A DNA stretch of 64,000 nt from Tubiluchus corallicola (GCA_030141605.1 JAQGDQ010002374.1:310001-374000); one strand, 5' to 3'; numbered from the stretch's first letter, positions 33,601 to 45,300 are shown. Made by a program: numbers and translations. Notes: generated from the letters alone by a model not told the origin.

Positions 33601-36600
33601 TATTATAAACTTACTGTAAAACTCGTCACTCTTAATTTTTTATCACTTGATTGTCAGCCATATTAAATTAACAACTTAATGAGTACAGTCACACAGTCAC
33701 CAAATATCGGTAACCAAAGACGCTTTTTGTATCTCGTACATCATTTTTGCTCACTTGCGCCAAAGACACGAAACATGGCGATGTATGCATTCAAAATTCG
33801 CCAGAAAAAGGTAAGTTATTTAATTTATGTTTTTTTAATAATAATAACTACGACTTCTTTGCTTTACCATAATAATGTGTTAAAAAAATTTCAATGTCTG
33901 TAGGGATTATATAGGCCTTTAATGTTCCTATTTTTACTTAATAGGAACTGCACTGATATTCTACTACATGTGCACTAATAATGCATGCTATATTATATCC
34001 AAAAGCGAAGGAAAAAGTTAACAGCTTACTTTGAGGCCTATACATAGATAAATCAAAATTCTATAAAGCCTTGCAGACACAATTTTAGTAATGCAGAAAC
34101 GGAAATTTCAAAAATTTATGTAACTTAAAATCTGTTCTCATTGTATTTGGCTTGTGTAACCGATCTTTTGTTATGTAGTTTTTATGGCATAGCATTTTTA
34201 TGGAGATACAATAATATAAATATAATACTTTATAAAAAAAGTCAAGTCAAGTTTGCTCGTACTTTTTACAAAATTAAATGCTCTGTACAGGAAAGGAGTT
34301 GTCATTTAGATGATGTTACCAAAGGATGTTGCCTTAAAAATAACCTGTTAACAAAAATTACCAGGTTTTATTGACAATATGGCTGACTTTGGTTAATTGA
34401 AATAAATGTGGATTATTACCATCGACCCATTGCAAAAAGGGAATTCGACCCACGATTTGGCCATATTTAGCTATAATTTCAAGCTTTGTTTCCATCGACA
34501 TCATCCTTTTCTTCTTATCACTGCCACTGGCACTTGATTTTTTCGGACCCATGGTTATAGAATGCGTTCACGTGAGATAAGAGCGCAACAAAGCGTTCAC
34601 GTGATGCTACGAAATGCATTCTGGGAGTACCGCTGTCGGGCAGCACTTTCGATTTTCGTTTTCGTATCTTGAACGTTTAACTGGGACGGAAATTTCTTCG
34701 AAACCCGATTCGTATTCTGAATTTTTTGTATAATAAGGTTTTCATAAGTCGAGGTTCCTATGTATTACAAAAATAGCTTAAAATGCTTTAGAATAGTTTT
34801 CAAATAAGCAACCAGCTTTACCAATGATAATTTGTTGGAGCAGTAGCTGTGACCTGATGAATAAAAGAACTCGACAGCAATACTACAAACTTAGTTACTA
34901 ATGGTAAGGTTCACGTAAACGCAAAGTCCGCTCAAGCTAAAATTCTTTAAGTAACCGAGGTTCATGAGTATTAACAGCGGATAAAATCAATTCGAAACTA
35001 TTTACCAAACCAGCCAAAACCCACCAGCTTTGACCAGAACATAAACTTGCACTTACTTGACATAACGACTAGTTGTGAGGGGTTCAAATGATCAGAAGGG
35101 TGAGGCTGCCCACCTCGTTGCCTGTTTTGTCGCTTTTCTTCTAATTCTTTCTGGATTTTATAAATCTTTTCAGCCAGTAGTTGATAATAGGCTTCCTATA
35201 AGCAGCAATTCAAAATGTATTAGTGTTACATCATGGCACAAAATTAATAAGAATTCACCAGATTTCGAGATTTGTACGACACCATTAGGGTAATAAAGCT
35301 AGCAATCAATCGGGTAACCTGAGCAATTCGTTAATATAATACCACCCATTATGAACACAAAACAAACGTACTCTTACTTTTGCCTAGTAAGTTACAGTAA
35401 AAAAAAACCTATGCTAATAAAATCAACTCACTCGACTTGTTGCAGTTTCAAACATATCTGATTCCACTTTCTGCGCATACTTGACTAGGTTAATCATCCT
35501 ACGATCCTGAAGTGCAGCTGGGTCAGGGGTAGGGAAGATTGCTTGCACCCTGAAAATATTGTCATGCTGTAGTCATGACTATTAAAATCATAGATGATGA
35601 CAGACAGGAAAAGAAATTTGTTAATACTAAAATAAGTAAACAGAGTCAGTTTTAACAATTTCCCAAAAAATAAAAAATAGTACAATTCTTTTATTCTTTT
35701 ACTCGCAGCACGCAGCACAGTAACTTAAAGCTATAAAGAAACATATGGCAAGTTTGCACGCATGTGAATTGGTACAGCTAATAATTAAGTATACAAATTG
35801 CAAATGACGGCCATTTCACATCAGTTGTGAAGCAGTGTGTTATTTACCAAGGAAGCTGACAAATTAGCCGATTTTTACCATAATTTTTACGTGCACACGC
35901 AAACCGATAACAAAAAAATAATAATAAAGAATAAAGCATTTAAAAACTTAAATAAGTAAAAACTAGAATACATAACTTACAATTTTTGGACTAAATGGTT
36001 ACGCAGATCTGGGGCAACATTACTATGCCACGGCTTAGGATTTTGAGATGCAGGCTGAACAATCGGTAGTGATAAACTCTGTTGCTCCTGCAGAGTAGCT
36101 TGTAATGACTGTGGTAATCCGGCATGGACACTTGTGGGAAGCCCTCCTATCATCTGATTTTGATTTGCCATTGGTGAATTAGCCACGCCTGGAGGCAGAG
36201 CAGGATTCGTGGGTCCATTCGCATAGGCAATGCCCGGTAATGGCGGTGAGGTGAACCGAAGTGATGGACCCGTTGTACCATTGCCTGTCAGATGAGATGC
36301 GATGGCAGCTGAAATTGCATAAATAACAATTAATTAGACTCAGCAGTTTACGACTCAATACGCATAAACTGAAGGCACAAAACAAACAAAACCAGTAGTA
36401 CAGTAAACAAACAAAGCACAATCAATTTCCAAATTAATAAAAACGAGTTTGTAACATTAAATACAAGCTCATTCTAATCAAAATTTTCGCAAACGTAATC
36501 AAGATTTAAGTTATTACAAGAGACAATATGAAGCAAATATAATACATACATGGTCTTAGCTGATGTTGTCCCAAAAACTGTGGAGCCCTTTTTGGTCGCA

Positions 36601-39600
36601 TCATTTGGTTTGGAGCTTGATTGTTTTGTGATGATACGCTAATGCTGCTCACAACCATATTTGGTAGTTTATCAGACTGGGAAAGTAAGGCCATTGGTTG
36701 ACTGCTGAGTGCATTAACAAAATTTGGCTGTCCAGTTATGTTTGACATACCTAGAAAATCAAATTAATGGGAGAATTATCACAACGGCAGTAAGTTCTCA
36801 CCACAAAGACACAAACAAGACATGCACAAAAGTAAAAACACTCCTCCCACTTTCTCTTGAAAAAACTTACAATATTTGTTTAACTAAATGTTCAGTTTGT
36901 TAATTTTGTTATAAGTACGTAGCGCTTAATTTCATACCTAGAGGAGCTGTTTGAACGGGCTGTGAAGACAACTGCTCCGCACTCTGAATCGATACTCCAA
37001 TAGTACCGGATTGCGGAGCAGCAGCAGTGCTTCCTATTTGGCTTTGTTGTGTAATAGCCACCACCGTGGACACTGGACGCTTGTCAGATGCATTCTTTAA
37101 TGGCAAACACACTGGACAGTCTGCCCGAGTACAGTTCTTCCAATGTGTGATAATCTGTCGTGACGATGCACAATGAGGAACTGTATATAAATAAAAACCG
37201 CAATCAATGACCTAGCATTTACAAGGGATGAATTTTTCAAAACTCATCACTTTATAATCTCAAATTGTACTTCAATTGGCTAAAGAACTTAATTGTTATA
37301 CCATAATAATTAATGTAATATTAAGAACTGTCAAACACAGTCTTGCCAATACTCATAAGCCCTCTACAAATGTACATCGCAACCATTCACTGGAAGCATT
37401 ATAAGTTGGAAAGTACAAAATTACTTACGAAAAGGTGCTTGTAAGTGTTAATAAACAAATGAAGAAAGAATAGCGGCAGATTAAAGGTCTACTACTTTAT
37501 CTAAGATGAAACAACGATGAATGCACAAAGAAACATGGTGATAACATTTATTATGGTGATAATGAAATGCACCAAAATGGACTAATAATTTAAAAACAGA
37601 AATGAGTTTTGCATAGTCATAAGATAGCATTCAAATATGGGAAGTCACAAAGCTTCACCAGAATCCGAATTAGAGCTCTGATTTCCTTAAGTTCTATGTT
37701 ACTTTAGAACAACCGCAATTTGGCAGAATTTTTTTGTATAGCTTTGGCTGCAGAAACAATTCTGCGGCTCTTAAAAACAAAAGCAATTATACACTCTCAA
37801 ACACGAGTAAAAAGATATCTGAGTAATTCTAACCGAAGCAAGCTAAATATATAATTAAAACTGAGTATCTAAGGAACTGGCAATGTTACATGATATTTCA
37901 TGAAAGAAACACGATACTGCTATAAGGTAAAATTCTCCCCATCTCTTGAAGCAACAAATAGGTGAAACAGCTTTAAACAAAACTGTAATCTGGTAATAGA
38001 TTTTTCTAACACATATAAAGCACTATAGACAACATATTAACATTATGCAACTCACCTAAGCACCTTCGACCATCCTGGCAAGTGGTCATATGATTCAATA
38101 CATCCTTCATGGTTCTACAGTGAGGCAACTGACACGGTCGTATCTCGCCATTGGTAGCTGAACGACGTTCACGTTGCGCACACTTATGTGCATGCAAGAG
38201 CAACACTAGCTGTTGCTGGATGAGCTTTCTTTTTTCCGGGTCTGTAGCTGGAGTAGAACCAGATTGACTGGGCTGTCAAAATTCAATAAAGATTTTACCA
38301 AAACAGCCACAAATTAATTGAGAAGGCGACAGCATCTAACTTTTTAAAGCTTCTAACTAGTTCAAAATATATGACAGGCAAAATTTAAGCAATTGAGCAT
38401 TTCTTCGTCTGTAAATGACTACATGCGGGATGAAATTAAATAACATCATTTATGTGAATCAGCTGAATAATAATTATGTACATTATGATTGTAAGTTTCT
38501 GAGACTATGATGCGTTTCTTCGAAGGTGGCATATATTTTCTAAATCACCAAGAAGTTTATTTTCGAACAACAAAGCCATAAGAAGAAGTATCAATAACTT
38601 TAATCCACGAATTTTGAAATACTTTATAGAATTTGCTGATTTTCTTCCCAGAACGAAGTTTACAGCGAGTTCATATGTGACCCAGCCAGTTTCTGCTTTC
38701 CATTTCGGCTGTTAGGAGATGCAAAAAGTTATCTGTTACTGAAACCAAATTAAAACACAATTCTTCATGGTTAATTTCAAATTTTCTAAATTACCTCATT
38801 TTGATTACGCGCCATCATTGCACCAAGTGCACCACCAGCTGAGCTTGTATCGCCTGTGCCACCTGCCAAACTTTGTGCAGGCAAAGGCATTCGTGGGGGT
38901 GCACCACCTACTGCTGGACAACTACTGACCATAGGGAATTCCGTGCTGCAAGAGTTGAATTGAGCATCACCTGTAGCTGGCATCATTTGCTGTCGAGGTA
39001 CAGGCGAGTTGGTTGAAGATGTTGCAGCAAACTGAAAAACAGAAAACTAAACGTGCAAAAAACAATTACAAACACGTTACCTTAATCAAATCTTGATGTA
39101 CCAGTGTACACATAGATCCCAAGCATATAGATGTTAACAAAGCTTTTGACATACATACTTGAGATTTATGCAAACATGCTATACATTTGGAGTATATAAG
39201 CTAATAGGTAATCAGATTGAAAAACAAACAAAAAATTTACTGAAAAATGCACAAATGAACACCAATGCCAAACTTGTGATTTTTAATATTGTTTCAAATG
39301 ACATTTTGAGTCAAAACTTACAAAGACAGAAGCATAAATTAGTTGACAATAATTAGACTATTCAGCCATGTAAAAAACAGTTTTTCTGTGGAATATAAAA
39401 TGGATTTGCTTACATTTAACAATAATAATTTAAACAAAAAATTTTAACGAAGACTGCTGAAAATACCCAGATAAAAACTATTAAATGCATTCAAAAAAAG
39501 AATAAAGTAAGCAGAAGCAGCAACTTCAATACCGACAATAAATGCACCAATATATTAGGGTAACCTTCTTATGGTAATATATATTATGCACAAAAATATA

Positions 39601-42600
39601 ATGTATGGAATATATTACAGCCAGGTGTCTCACCTGAGACATTGCTTGCGAATCTGGTAAGCAATTGCTTCCCTTCATCATTGTAGTTGTTGCTTGCAAT
39701 GCATTACACACTTGTGGATGACCATATGCTTTATTATTGTAAGCCTGTTGCTGGCTTCCTCCTGCAGATGGCATCACGTTTGTTTGCAACAATGTACTTT
39801 TATTGGCTGCAGAGGAGCCAGCACTGTTTGATGGCAACATTAGGCCCAGTTCAGACGATGAAACTAGTGTTCTGTTTGCAGACGTCTGAGATACGTTCAA
39901 CAGTTGATTAGACAATTGCACTTCGGCAACACTCGAAGACTTATTACTATTTACATTGTTCTGAACAGAAAAACCAGGTGATGTCGGAGAGCTCGAGTAC
40001 GTACTGTTGGAGAAAACGCCAGACGAAGGGCTGCTCGTAAATCCAGACACAGTCACGTTAACCTGCGGACTACTAGAAGGTGTTGCTGATTTACTGTTTA
40101 CAATATTTGGCGGTGGAGATGCCAAGTGATTGTAAATTGGGCTTCGCTGAAATCCAGGACTGGAAGTTGCGCCACGAGTGGCACATTGTGGACTACTGGA
40201 CTTCGGTCCTGCTTTGTTTGGTAAGAGCCGGGCTAAAGAAGGGTTGTCTATTATAGTGCCGTTTACTAGACTCTGCGACGATGGTGCACTGAGAGTTGTG
40301 GAGTTGCTAGATGGAGGCGGATGTTCTCCCATGACAGATTCCCAAAAACTGTCAAAGGCATCTGAAAAAATAAGCAACACAAATGATGTTTGAATTCTAA
40401 AGCTACAATGTAAAGTTAGAGACATGTACAATATTATTTTTTGTGCAATATGGACAAATGGATTATACTTTATACAAGTAATGTAGCATTCAGCGAAACG
40501 GCCTACTCAATACGTTGGTATTTGTGACGAGTCTGGATCTTAGCTCAATGTCAGGGGGTAATGGTTTCTCAGAGGATTAGTCTTGGTAATGACCCAGGTT
40601 ATGGTACATTGTTCTGAACGGTAAAACCAGGTGATGGTTGGAGAGCTGGTTTTGCGGCAGTCAACCTGTCAAATCCTATAATGTTGAAAAAACTTCTTTA
40701 GATGAAATTGTGTTTTAAAATCATCATTAAGTATATCCGATTGAGAAGCAAATTCAAACACAAATAAGAGCGATTCTGCAATAATGAATTAGCCGTGCAT
40801 AACTAATGTGCCCAGTAAGGGCCATTGAATTTAGTTTTACAACAATGCACGTGTTTAAAATCAATGAACTTTTTGTTTACTGTGTAATATGTGACAAAAT
40901 GTATTTCATTTTCGCAGTGAAACTGCAACTTATTGATAAACACAGTATGTCAAATGTCTGCAAAAAGCGCTCATTATGGAAATGCTATTTTTTAATTCCA
41001 CTCTTCCATTTCTTTCGAAAACTGAACTTTTCGAAAACAGATTTTCCTGATATTTAGCAAAATTTTGCTATTTCACGATAAATCAAACTGCAGATATTTG
41101 CATAAATATCGACCAATTTTGATCTGGTTAAACTTTCATAGTTACAGTACTGGGCTGGCGCGCACTTGTGAGATAGGGTACCAAGCATAGCCGCCCACAA
41201 TCCAATGTCTCTACATTTCTGCAATATGAGATAACTCAGCTAGGTGGCTAACAGTTAAGCTTATTAACTTTCACACAACCTCAAGTTGCACAGCTCCATT
41301 GTTGAACACTTAAACATGTCTAGCCACAGCTGCTCAGGCAGCATTTAACTAAAGGAGTTGTTTGGGACTTCGTTAATCATTAACAATTTCTTGCTAGACT
41401 GTTTTAATTTTGCAATTTAAGCATCAGTGATAAGCTTTTCTCATATTTTTCGGGCAAAGGAAAACATTTCATACATTGTAAGGTTGTCAAATTGCTGTAC
41501 AAAATTAATGTTGTATAGAATAATTCTTTACACATTGAAAAAAATGAAACAGACAGATTTTTTAACTGTCTGGCCTAATTTCCAATAGAAAAATTGCTTG
41601 TACCAAGTACTGTAATGTACATCACCAGTATTCAAATAAGATTAATAAATTAAGGTGGGCCTCAAAACAAAACTGTTTATGTCTTACCTCATGAATTCAA
41701 AAGGGATTTAGAGAGGGAGGAAACAAATTTTCTTTCCTTTAGTTTGTGTTTCAGTTTTTTCGTATGGTATGAATGAGATATATGGGACAGATGATTATCT
41801 TTTTCGTGTCCTTGGTAAGAACATATGTTCTAATAATTATAATCGACAACACTACTAGGTCGTTAATATGATAATTTGACAGAAAATTCAATCATTTTTA
41901 GCTACCAATTGATATGATAATAAGCACTTTACAGAATGGTAACCACGGCCTAAAGTTAGCCATAAAAAACATGGTTGCGTCCTCGCCGAAATATTAAATT
42001 AAAAAAATGCACGCATACGATTGTCAGGTACCTATGAACATACAAAAAGATTATAAAATTCACGGCTGGTTGTGCACTAAAAATATTCCGAGTGAGTGTA
42101 TTTAGTTGTCTAAATCATAAAGTTAAACTTGGTTTTGTTCATATTTTTATATTTTATATATGGTTGATTATGCCTGGGATGAAAGGAGATCTTAAAGCTT
42201 CACAGTCATCAGCAATGAAGATGTGCAGCATTGCCATGTAAAAATGTTCGAAAAAGTTAAATAAATGACAATTTCTCTTTATATGAAGTATTTTACCTAA
42301 GATTTTTCGGTGGTTTTTGACATCTAAAGAAAAGAAAAGGTAAGCTGGATAAATACTACTAGTACCTCGGAAAAATGCAACCGAAAATTAGTGAAAGTGT
42401 CTGGAAAACTTAATAATTTTTGACAAAAACGAAACTGAACCGAAAAGGTAACTATCAGCAAACTGAAACGAAATTTCCATTTTGGTAACATTCCCACTGC
42501 TGACACATTACTTTTTGCTCAGACTGTGACCGATTAATAATATCTGTGCAATATAATATAAAGAAAAAAATATTTTACATAATATACAAAATCAATATAT

Positions 42601-43069
42601 TCCATTAAACATGTATAACATAACTTTATTATATTTGTAATTTACATTTAAATTTTCTAGTTGTTAGCTAGATTTTGTTTGGAAGCCTGCACAGTTATTG
42701 GTTTCAATTCGATTCACGAAAAAATAAGAATAGAAATCAGTTTTCTATGTTACACATGCGTGATTCTAAAAATTTACTCAGTTAGGCTTAAATCGTCAAG
42801 TTTAAAATTGCGTGAAATTGTAGCATGGTTTTTACAGTGAATTTTACAGACCTGTTTAAATGTAGCTCATTCCAGGGGAAACTCTACTCTAGTACAATAT
42901 ACATTATAAATTGAATTACTACACTCTAGTCAAATCAGAGTGGAAAAAAATAGAAAATATTTTTTAAATTACCATGATTAGATAAAGAAAGTGTTGGAGA
43001 TGACAGTTTCTGTCTTTTGGCAGGCAAATCTTCTTGGCCAAGTTCGTGAACCTGATGTCGTTCAGCCAT
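18695..43069 (-). CDS. CREBBP: CREB-binding protein / p300 histone acetyltransferase, complete
   Basis: Nuclear co-activator that acetylates histones and bridges transcription factors to RNA polymerase II. Thirty coding exons in phase give 2382 residues (human 2442/2414): 43069-42973, 40361-39634, 39031-38795, 38272-38056, 37180-36938, 36750-36550, 36308-35981, 35549-35432, 35195-35057, 32276-32026, 31771-31676, 31550-31362, 31150-30850, 29611-29496, 28216-28046, 27775-27618, 25979-25899, 25184-25050, 24750-24683, 24276-24129, 23730-23584, 23439-23326, 23230-23065, 22885-22658, 22534-22379, 22172-21897, 21679-21275, 20751-20533, 20216-20004, 19897-18695. Domains: LARLL nuclear-receptor box 75-79, TAZ1 about 366-453, KIX about 664-748, [12 protein letters not shown]-type motif near 972-979, bromodomain about 1049-1160 with YNKK, RING/PHD fingers about 1165-1290, HAT to about 1650 with W1435 and Y1466 in the places of human W1436/Y1467, Lys-rich autoinhibitory loop in exon 25, ZZ about 1685-1725, TAZ2 about 1748-1830, NCBD about 2011-2055 and a Gln/Pro-rich tail. 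The start has an ideal ACCATGG context. CBP and p300 cannot be separated; probably the single invertebrate gene. Confidence 0.97.
28586..29309. mobile_element. pogo/Tigger-type non-autonomous element with TA duplication
   Basis: A 724-base element flanked by TA (28584-28585, 29310-29311). Left end CAGTGGACTCTCGTTATAAG and right end, read inward, CAGTGGATTCTCGTTACAAG continue to GAATCAC, 24 of 26 identical. A second, inverted copy of the end lies at 28624-28645, making a 17-bp perfect hairpin with the left end. Extra GATTCTTATA motifs repeat near the right end. It holds one short minus-strand ORF (28905-29051). Confidence 0.8.
28905..29051 (-). pseudogene. residual Tigger-like ORF, ends of a transposase joined
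   Basis: A 48-codon frame beginning [10 protein letters not shown] and ending [11 protein letters not shown]. The beginning resembles transposase N-termini of the Tigger/JRK group and the ending resembles their usual C-termini (Q-x-x-L/I-x-x-F/Y-F). The whole DNA-binding and DDE catalytic core is absent. This is what an internal deletion of a full transposon would leave. The family assignment is inferred from these short ends and the terminal repeats. Confidence 0.4.
29765..30155 (+). mobile_element. LINE post-RT fragment in CBP intron 13
   Basis: The plus strand gives [20 protein letters not shown] and GAFQF, then in shifted frames [16 protein letters not shown] and [11 protein letters not shown]. 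These are the YGSExW, lRRIL/R-W-x-W-IGH and GRRxRGRPxTTW blocks that follow the reverse transcriptase in many non-LTR elements. Several frameshifts and stops show that it is dead. It lies antisense to CBP. Confidence 0.65.
30310..30732. mobile_element. MITE with CAGGGTTCCCAC ends in CBP intron 13
   Basis: A 423-base element with ends CAGGGTTCCCACAG and, read inward from the right, CAGGGTTCCCACGG, both followed by several copies of TTTCCCTGACT in the same plus-strand sense (30345, 30614, 30640, 30670, 30710). Such elements occur in many animals. No clean target duplication could be read, so hAT versus P-like is left open. It ends about 116 bases from the GC splice donor of CBP exon 13. Confidence 0.65.
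30848..30850 (-). promoter_or_regulatory. non-canonical GC splice donor, CBP exon 13
   Basis: Exon 13 ends AAAAAAG and the intron begins GCAATT; no GT lies nearby. Using GC keeps the phase (301 coding bases, 1 left over) and restores the conserved junction [11 protein letters not shown] at the bromodomain edge. The acceptor at 29612 is a normal TAG. This makes intron 13 a GC-AG intron. Confidence 0.8.
33775..34374 (+). CDS. possible small nested gene in CBP intron 9
   Basis: Not recognised. ATG at 33775, coding 33775-33810, a strong donor AAAAAG/GTAAGT, then an acceptor CTGTACAG and coding 34291-34374 with TGA give 39 residues in phase ([12 protein letters not shown] joined to [12 protein letters not shown] and on to KITRFY). 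An in-frame ATG at 33679 would lengthen it to 71. It lies opposite CBP. Against it are the small size, no known family, no clear promoter and a transposon fragment directly after the stop. RNA evidence would decide. Confidence 0.15.
34380..34762 (-). mobile_element. Tigger/pogo transposon 5' fragment in CBP intron 9
   Basis: Read on the minus strand from 34762, the end CATAGGAACCTCGACTTATG is like a Tigger terminal repeat and is preceded by TA. About 210 bases in, ATG at 34552 opens [18 protein letters not shown] and then [13 protein letters not shown], the start of a pogo-type helix-turn-helix DNA-binding domain. The similarity stops after about 31 codons. The catalytic part and the other end are missing, so it is a dead truncated copy. 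Confidence 0.65.
40606..40650. repeat. decayed copy of CBP exon 2 sequence inside CBP intron 1
   Basis: Bases 40606-40650 (TACATTGTTCTGAAC, AAAACCAGGTGATG, GGAGAGCT) match exon 2 at about 39954-39998 in the same orientation with only a few changes and one inserted base, which breaks the frame. Weaker similarity may continue to about 40705. It looks like an old local duplication that no longer codes. Confidence 0.7.
40755..42960. other. CBP intron 1, unannotated part
   Basis: AT-rich intronic sequence. No coding similarity or clear element end was recognised on either strand. Confidence 0.5.
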
Positions 43070-43470
43070 GGTAATGTTGACAACGAACTGCTTGAAAGTT
43101 TTTCACCAAAGCAGTACGAAACGGTGACTACACAACTCAAAATAATTGCACCAAATTATCAGCTACTCGCAAAGTAACAAATAAATAAAAGAAACGTAAA
43201 AATTCATAATAAAATCTCGTTGGCTGTTCAGGGCATCACAGTTTTAACAGGTAAACAAGCGTCCAAAACGACTACTCAATGCGCATATTAACACTGTACA
43301 AAAGTCATTAGTAATATGAACATGTGAACGCCCAGCGAAAATGTTTTTTGCACATATTTACTGCTGGTACTCTCGTGCATATTTTCGAAAAGAATAATTT
43401 ATACATAACACAAATTAAGGCAGCTAAAGCGAATATAAAATCTACGAACTCCGGTGCCCAAAATCTACGT

Positions 43471-43590
43471 GAAAATGGCGGCCGCTGTGAAAACTTACGA
43501 CAAACAACGAAGTTTGCCGACCCGGAAACACCCGAGCGAAAAGTAATTAGCATAATACCACGTGATCGCCTACTGCATGCGCCAGCACAG
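43471..43590 (-). promoter_or_regulatory. CBP promoter region with YY1-, E-box- and NRF1-like sites
   Basis: About 400-520 bases before the CBP start the sequence turns GC-richer. On the minus strand GCCGCCATTTTC (43471-43482) fits the YY1 motif often found at starts of housekeeping genes. CACGTG lies at 43559-43564 and a GCATGCGCCA half-site like NRF1 at about 43575-43584. There is no TATA box. Sites are by motif only. Confidence 0.4.
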
Positions 43591-43854
43591 TGCGCACTTT
43601 GGTCATAGTTTTCTGCTGCTGTACGGCGACCGCCGTTGTCTGTTCTGTTCATGTTTCAAGTTTTCAAAAATAGAGAACTATTACATATCTTTTATCGAAA
43701 TCTCTTGTTCTAAATTTACTGCTCCAAAGTACATTGGAACTAAAAATTTTTATGTCCTACAAAAGCACTATTTGATATGGTGCATCTATAGAAAATCATT
43801 TTTCCAGTTTACTCAGAACCAATTAATACACTGCTGTTATACTGTCGTGATTAG

Positions 43855-44240
43855 GGGTTAAGCGAGTACACTCAGAAACCCGTAACTCCAGAAACACTAT
43901 GGGCTTTAATCTTTCTAAGCAGTCTTCGATGAGCAAAGCCATGGCAAAATCAAAATAAACGACATCAACAGGACTTCCTTGATCAAGCATAGAAGTGATA
44001 TCACCGAAAAAACTTATTGGATTGGTCAAGCAAGAATGGCCTTTAGTGAATCCATGTTAGGAGTCAAATAATATTCTTTTCAAAATGAACAATGATATAA
44101 CTCCGCAAAATAGATCTCATGACTTTACATACTAATGAAGTTAAAGAAATAGGCCAATAATTACCAGGATCACTACACAGGCCTTTCTTAAAAATAAGTG
44201 TTACGTTGGCTAACTTCCAACTATGAGGTAGTGAATTTTA
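43855..44240 (-). pseudogene. LINE reverse transcriptase fragment
   Basis: Minus-strand codons read SWKLANVTLIFKKG, DPGNYWPISLTSLVCKVM and, after two stops and a shift, SFFGDITSMLDQGSPVDVVY then FDFAMALL. These are the WKxANVTPIFKKG, DPGNYRPISLTS and VDVVYFDFAKAFD blocks of a non-LTR retrotransposon reverse transcriptase. It is frameshifted and stopped, and lies between CBP and the dynein gene. Confidence 0.8.
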
Positions 44241-44739
44241 TTTCATCATTAATCAATCAGTATTAGTGTTGGGCTGAACCGATCGGTGAACGAACAGTGA
44301 TTATGGGTTGTGATTATTGAACAATTTCTGATCAGCTTATTAGGAATAGGTCTCCAAGCAAAGCAAGGCACAGGGCCCTATGTTCGATAAACATCGATTA
44401 TATTTATTGTATTGGTACTTCCAACAAAATCAGTGTTTAAACATTGAAAAACATGGTGCACAGCAAGGATTAAACAACACAAAAATTTGAACATATAAAT
44501 GGTAAGTACACAATTGGTAGTGATGGCACAGTATGAAATTACTATGAATTATTTATTATTAATCAAGTGTTCAGCACAAACATTTGTGAAAAATTTGCTT
44601 GCAGAGAATTGCTTTATAACTGGCTTTAAGTCGATGGTCTTCAGGATGGCATTTTCAATATACATTGAAAACCAGTTCAAGCATTGTGCTACGTAATATT
44701 TTCTGTTATTTATTTTCATTTGATTTGTTTTCACAGGCA

Positions 44740-45300
44740 TCGGATTTGGTCACCCTTAGGGCTCGAGCAGCACTACAACAAACCTCTAGACAACCTTCAC
44801 TGATAAGTGATGATCATTTGGTTAAAGTCTATATAAGAACACTTGCAGCTGCTCCATATCCCAAAAGTGGATGACACAGTCAAAGGCACACAGCGTTCAG
44901 CTACTGGGTAGCTAGCTCACCCAGTCCTTAGACGATAACAGTGACGAACATTTGGTTAAGACCCAAGATTGCTCCAGTTGCTCCATATCTGACCAGGTGC
45001 TTTCCGTTTCAGCAGTCTCATGTTTGGATGTATAGATTCCAGCATTATACATCCTGTACAGAAGGTGACCAGAATCCACTCCTGTCTCACTCTACTGGGC
45101 CGCGCGGGCAGGAGCTTTCTCCCCAAGTATGAGCCTTTAATATCGCTGATCGGATTAGTTTGGCTCTGATGTTCAGAAGAATGAGTGTCTTCAGAAGAGC
45201 ATCATTCTCTCTTCCCGGCCATTCCTCTGTAGCCCACACAGGTACTATGTGACGAGGCAGTAGCAGAACTGCAGTGCCATTTGTAATCATCGAGGATATT
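44740..45300. other. GC-richer intergenic segment with internal repeats
   Basis: Base composition is nearly balanced, unlike the AT-rich flanks. Two copies of a block of about 55 bases, near 44801-44862 and 44938-44990, share CATTTGGTTAA and TTGCTCCATAT / CTGCTCCATAT. Frames on both strands are short and unlike any family I know. It may be part of a mobile element or a decayed gene. Confidence 0.4.

Noticed and set aside
43475-43546. Divergent first exon beginning MAAAVKTYDKQRS on the plus strand opposite CBP
   Set aside because: The ATG lies inside the YY1-like motif, the frame stops after 23 codons and no downstream exons were found.
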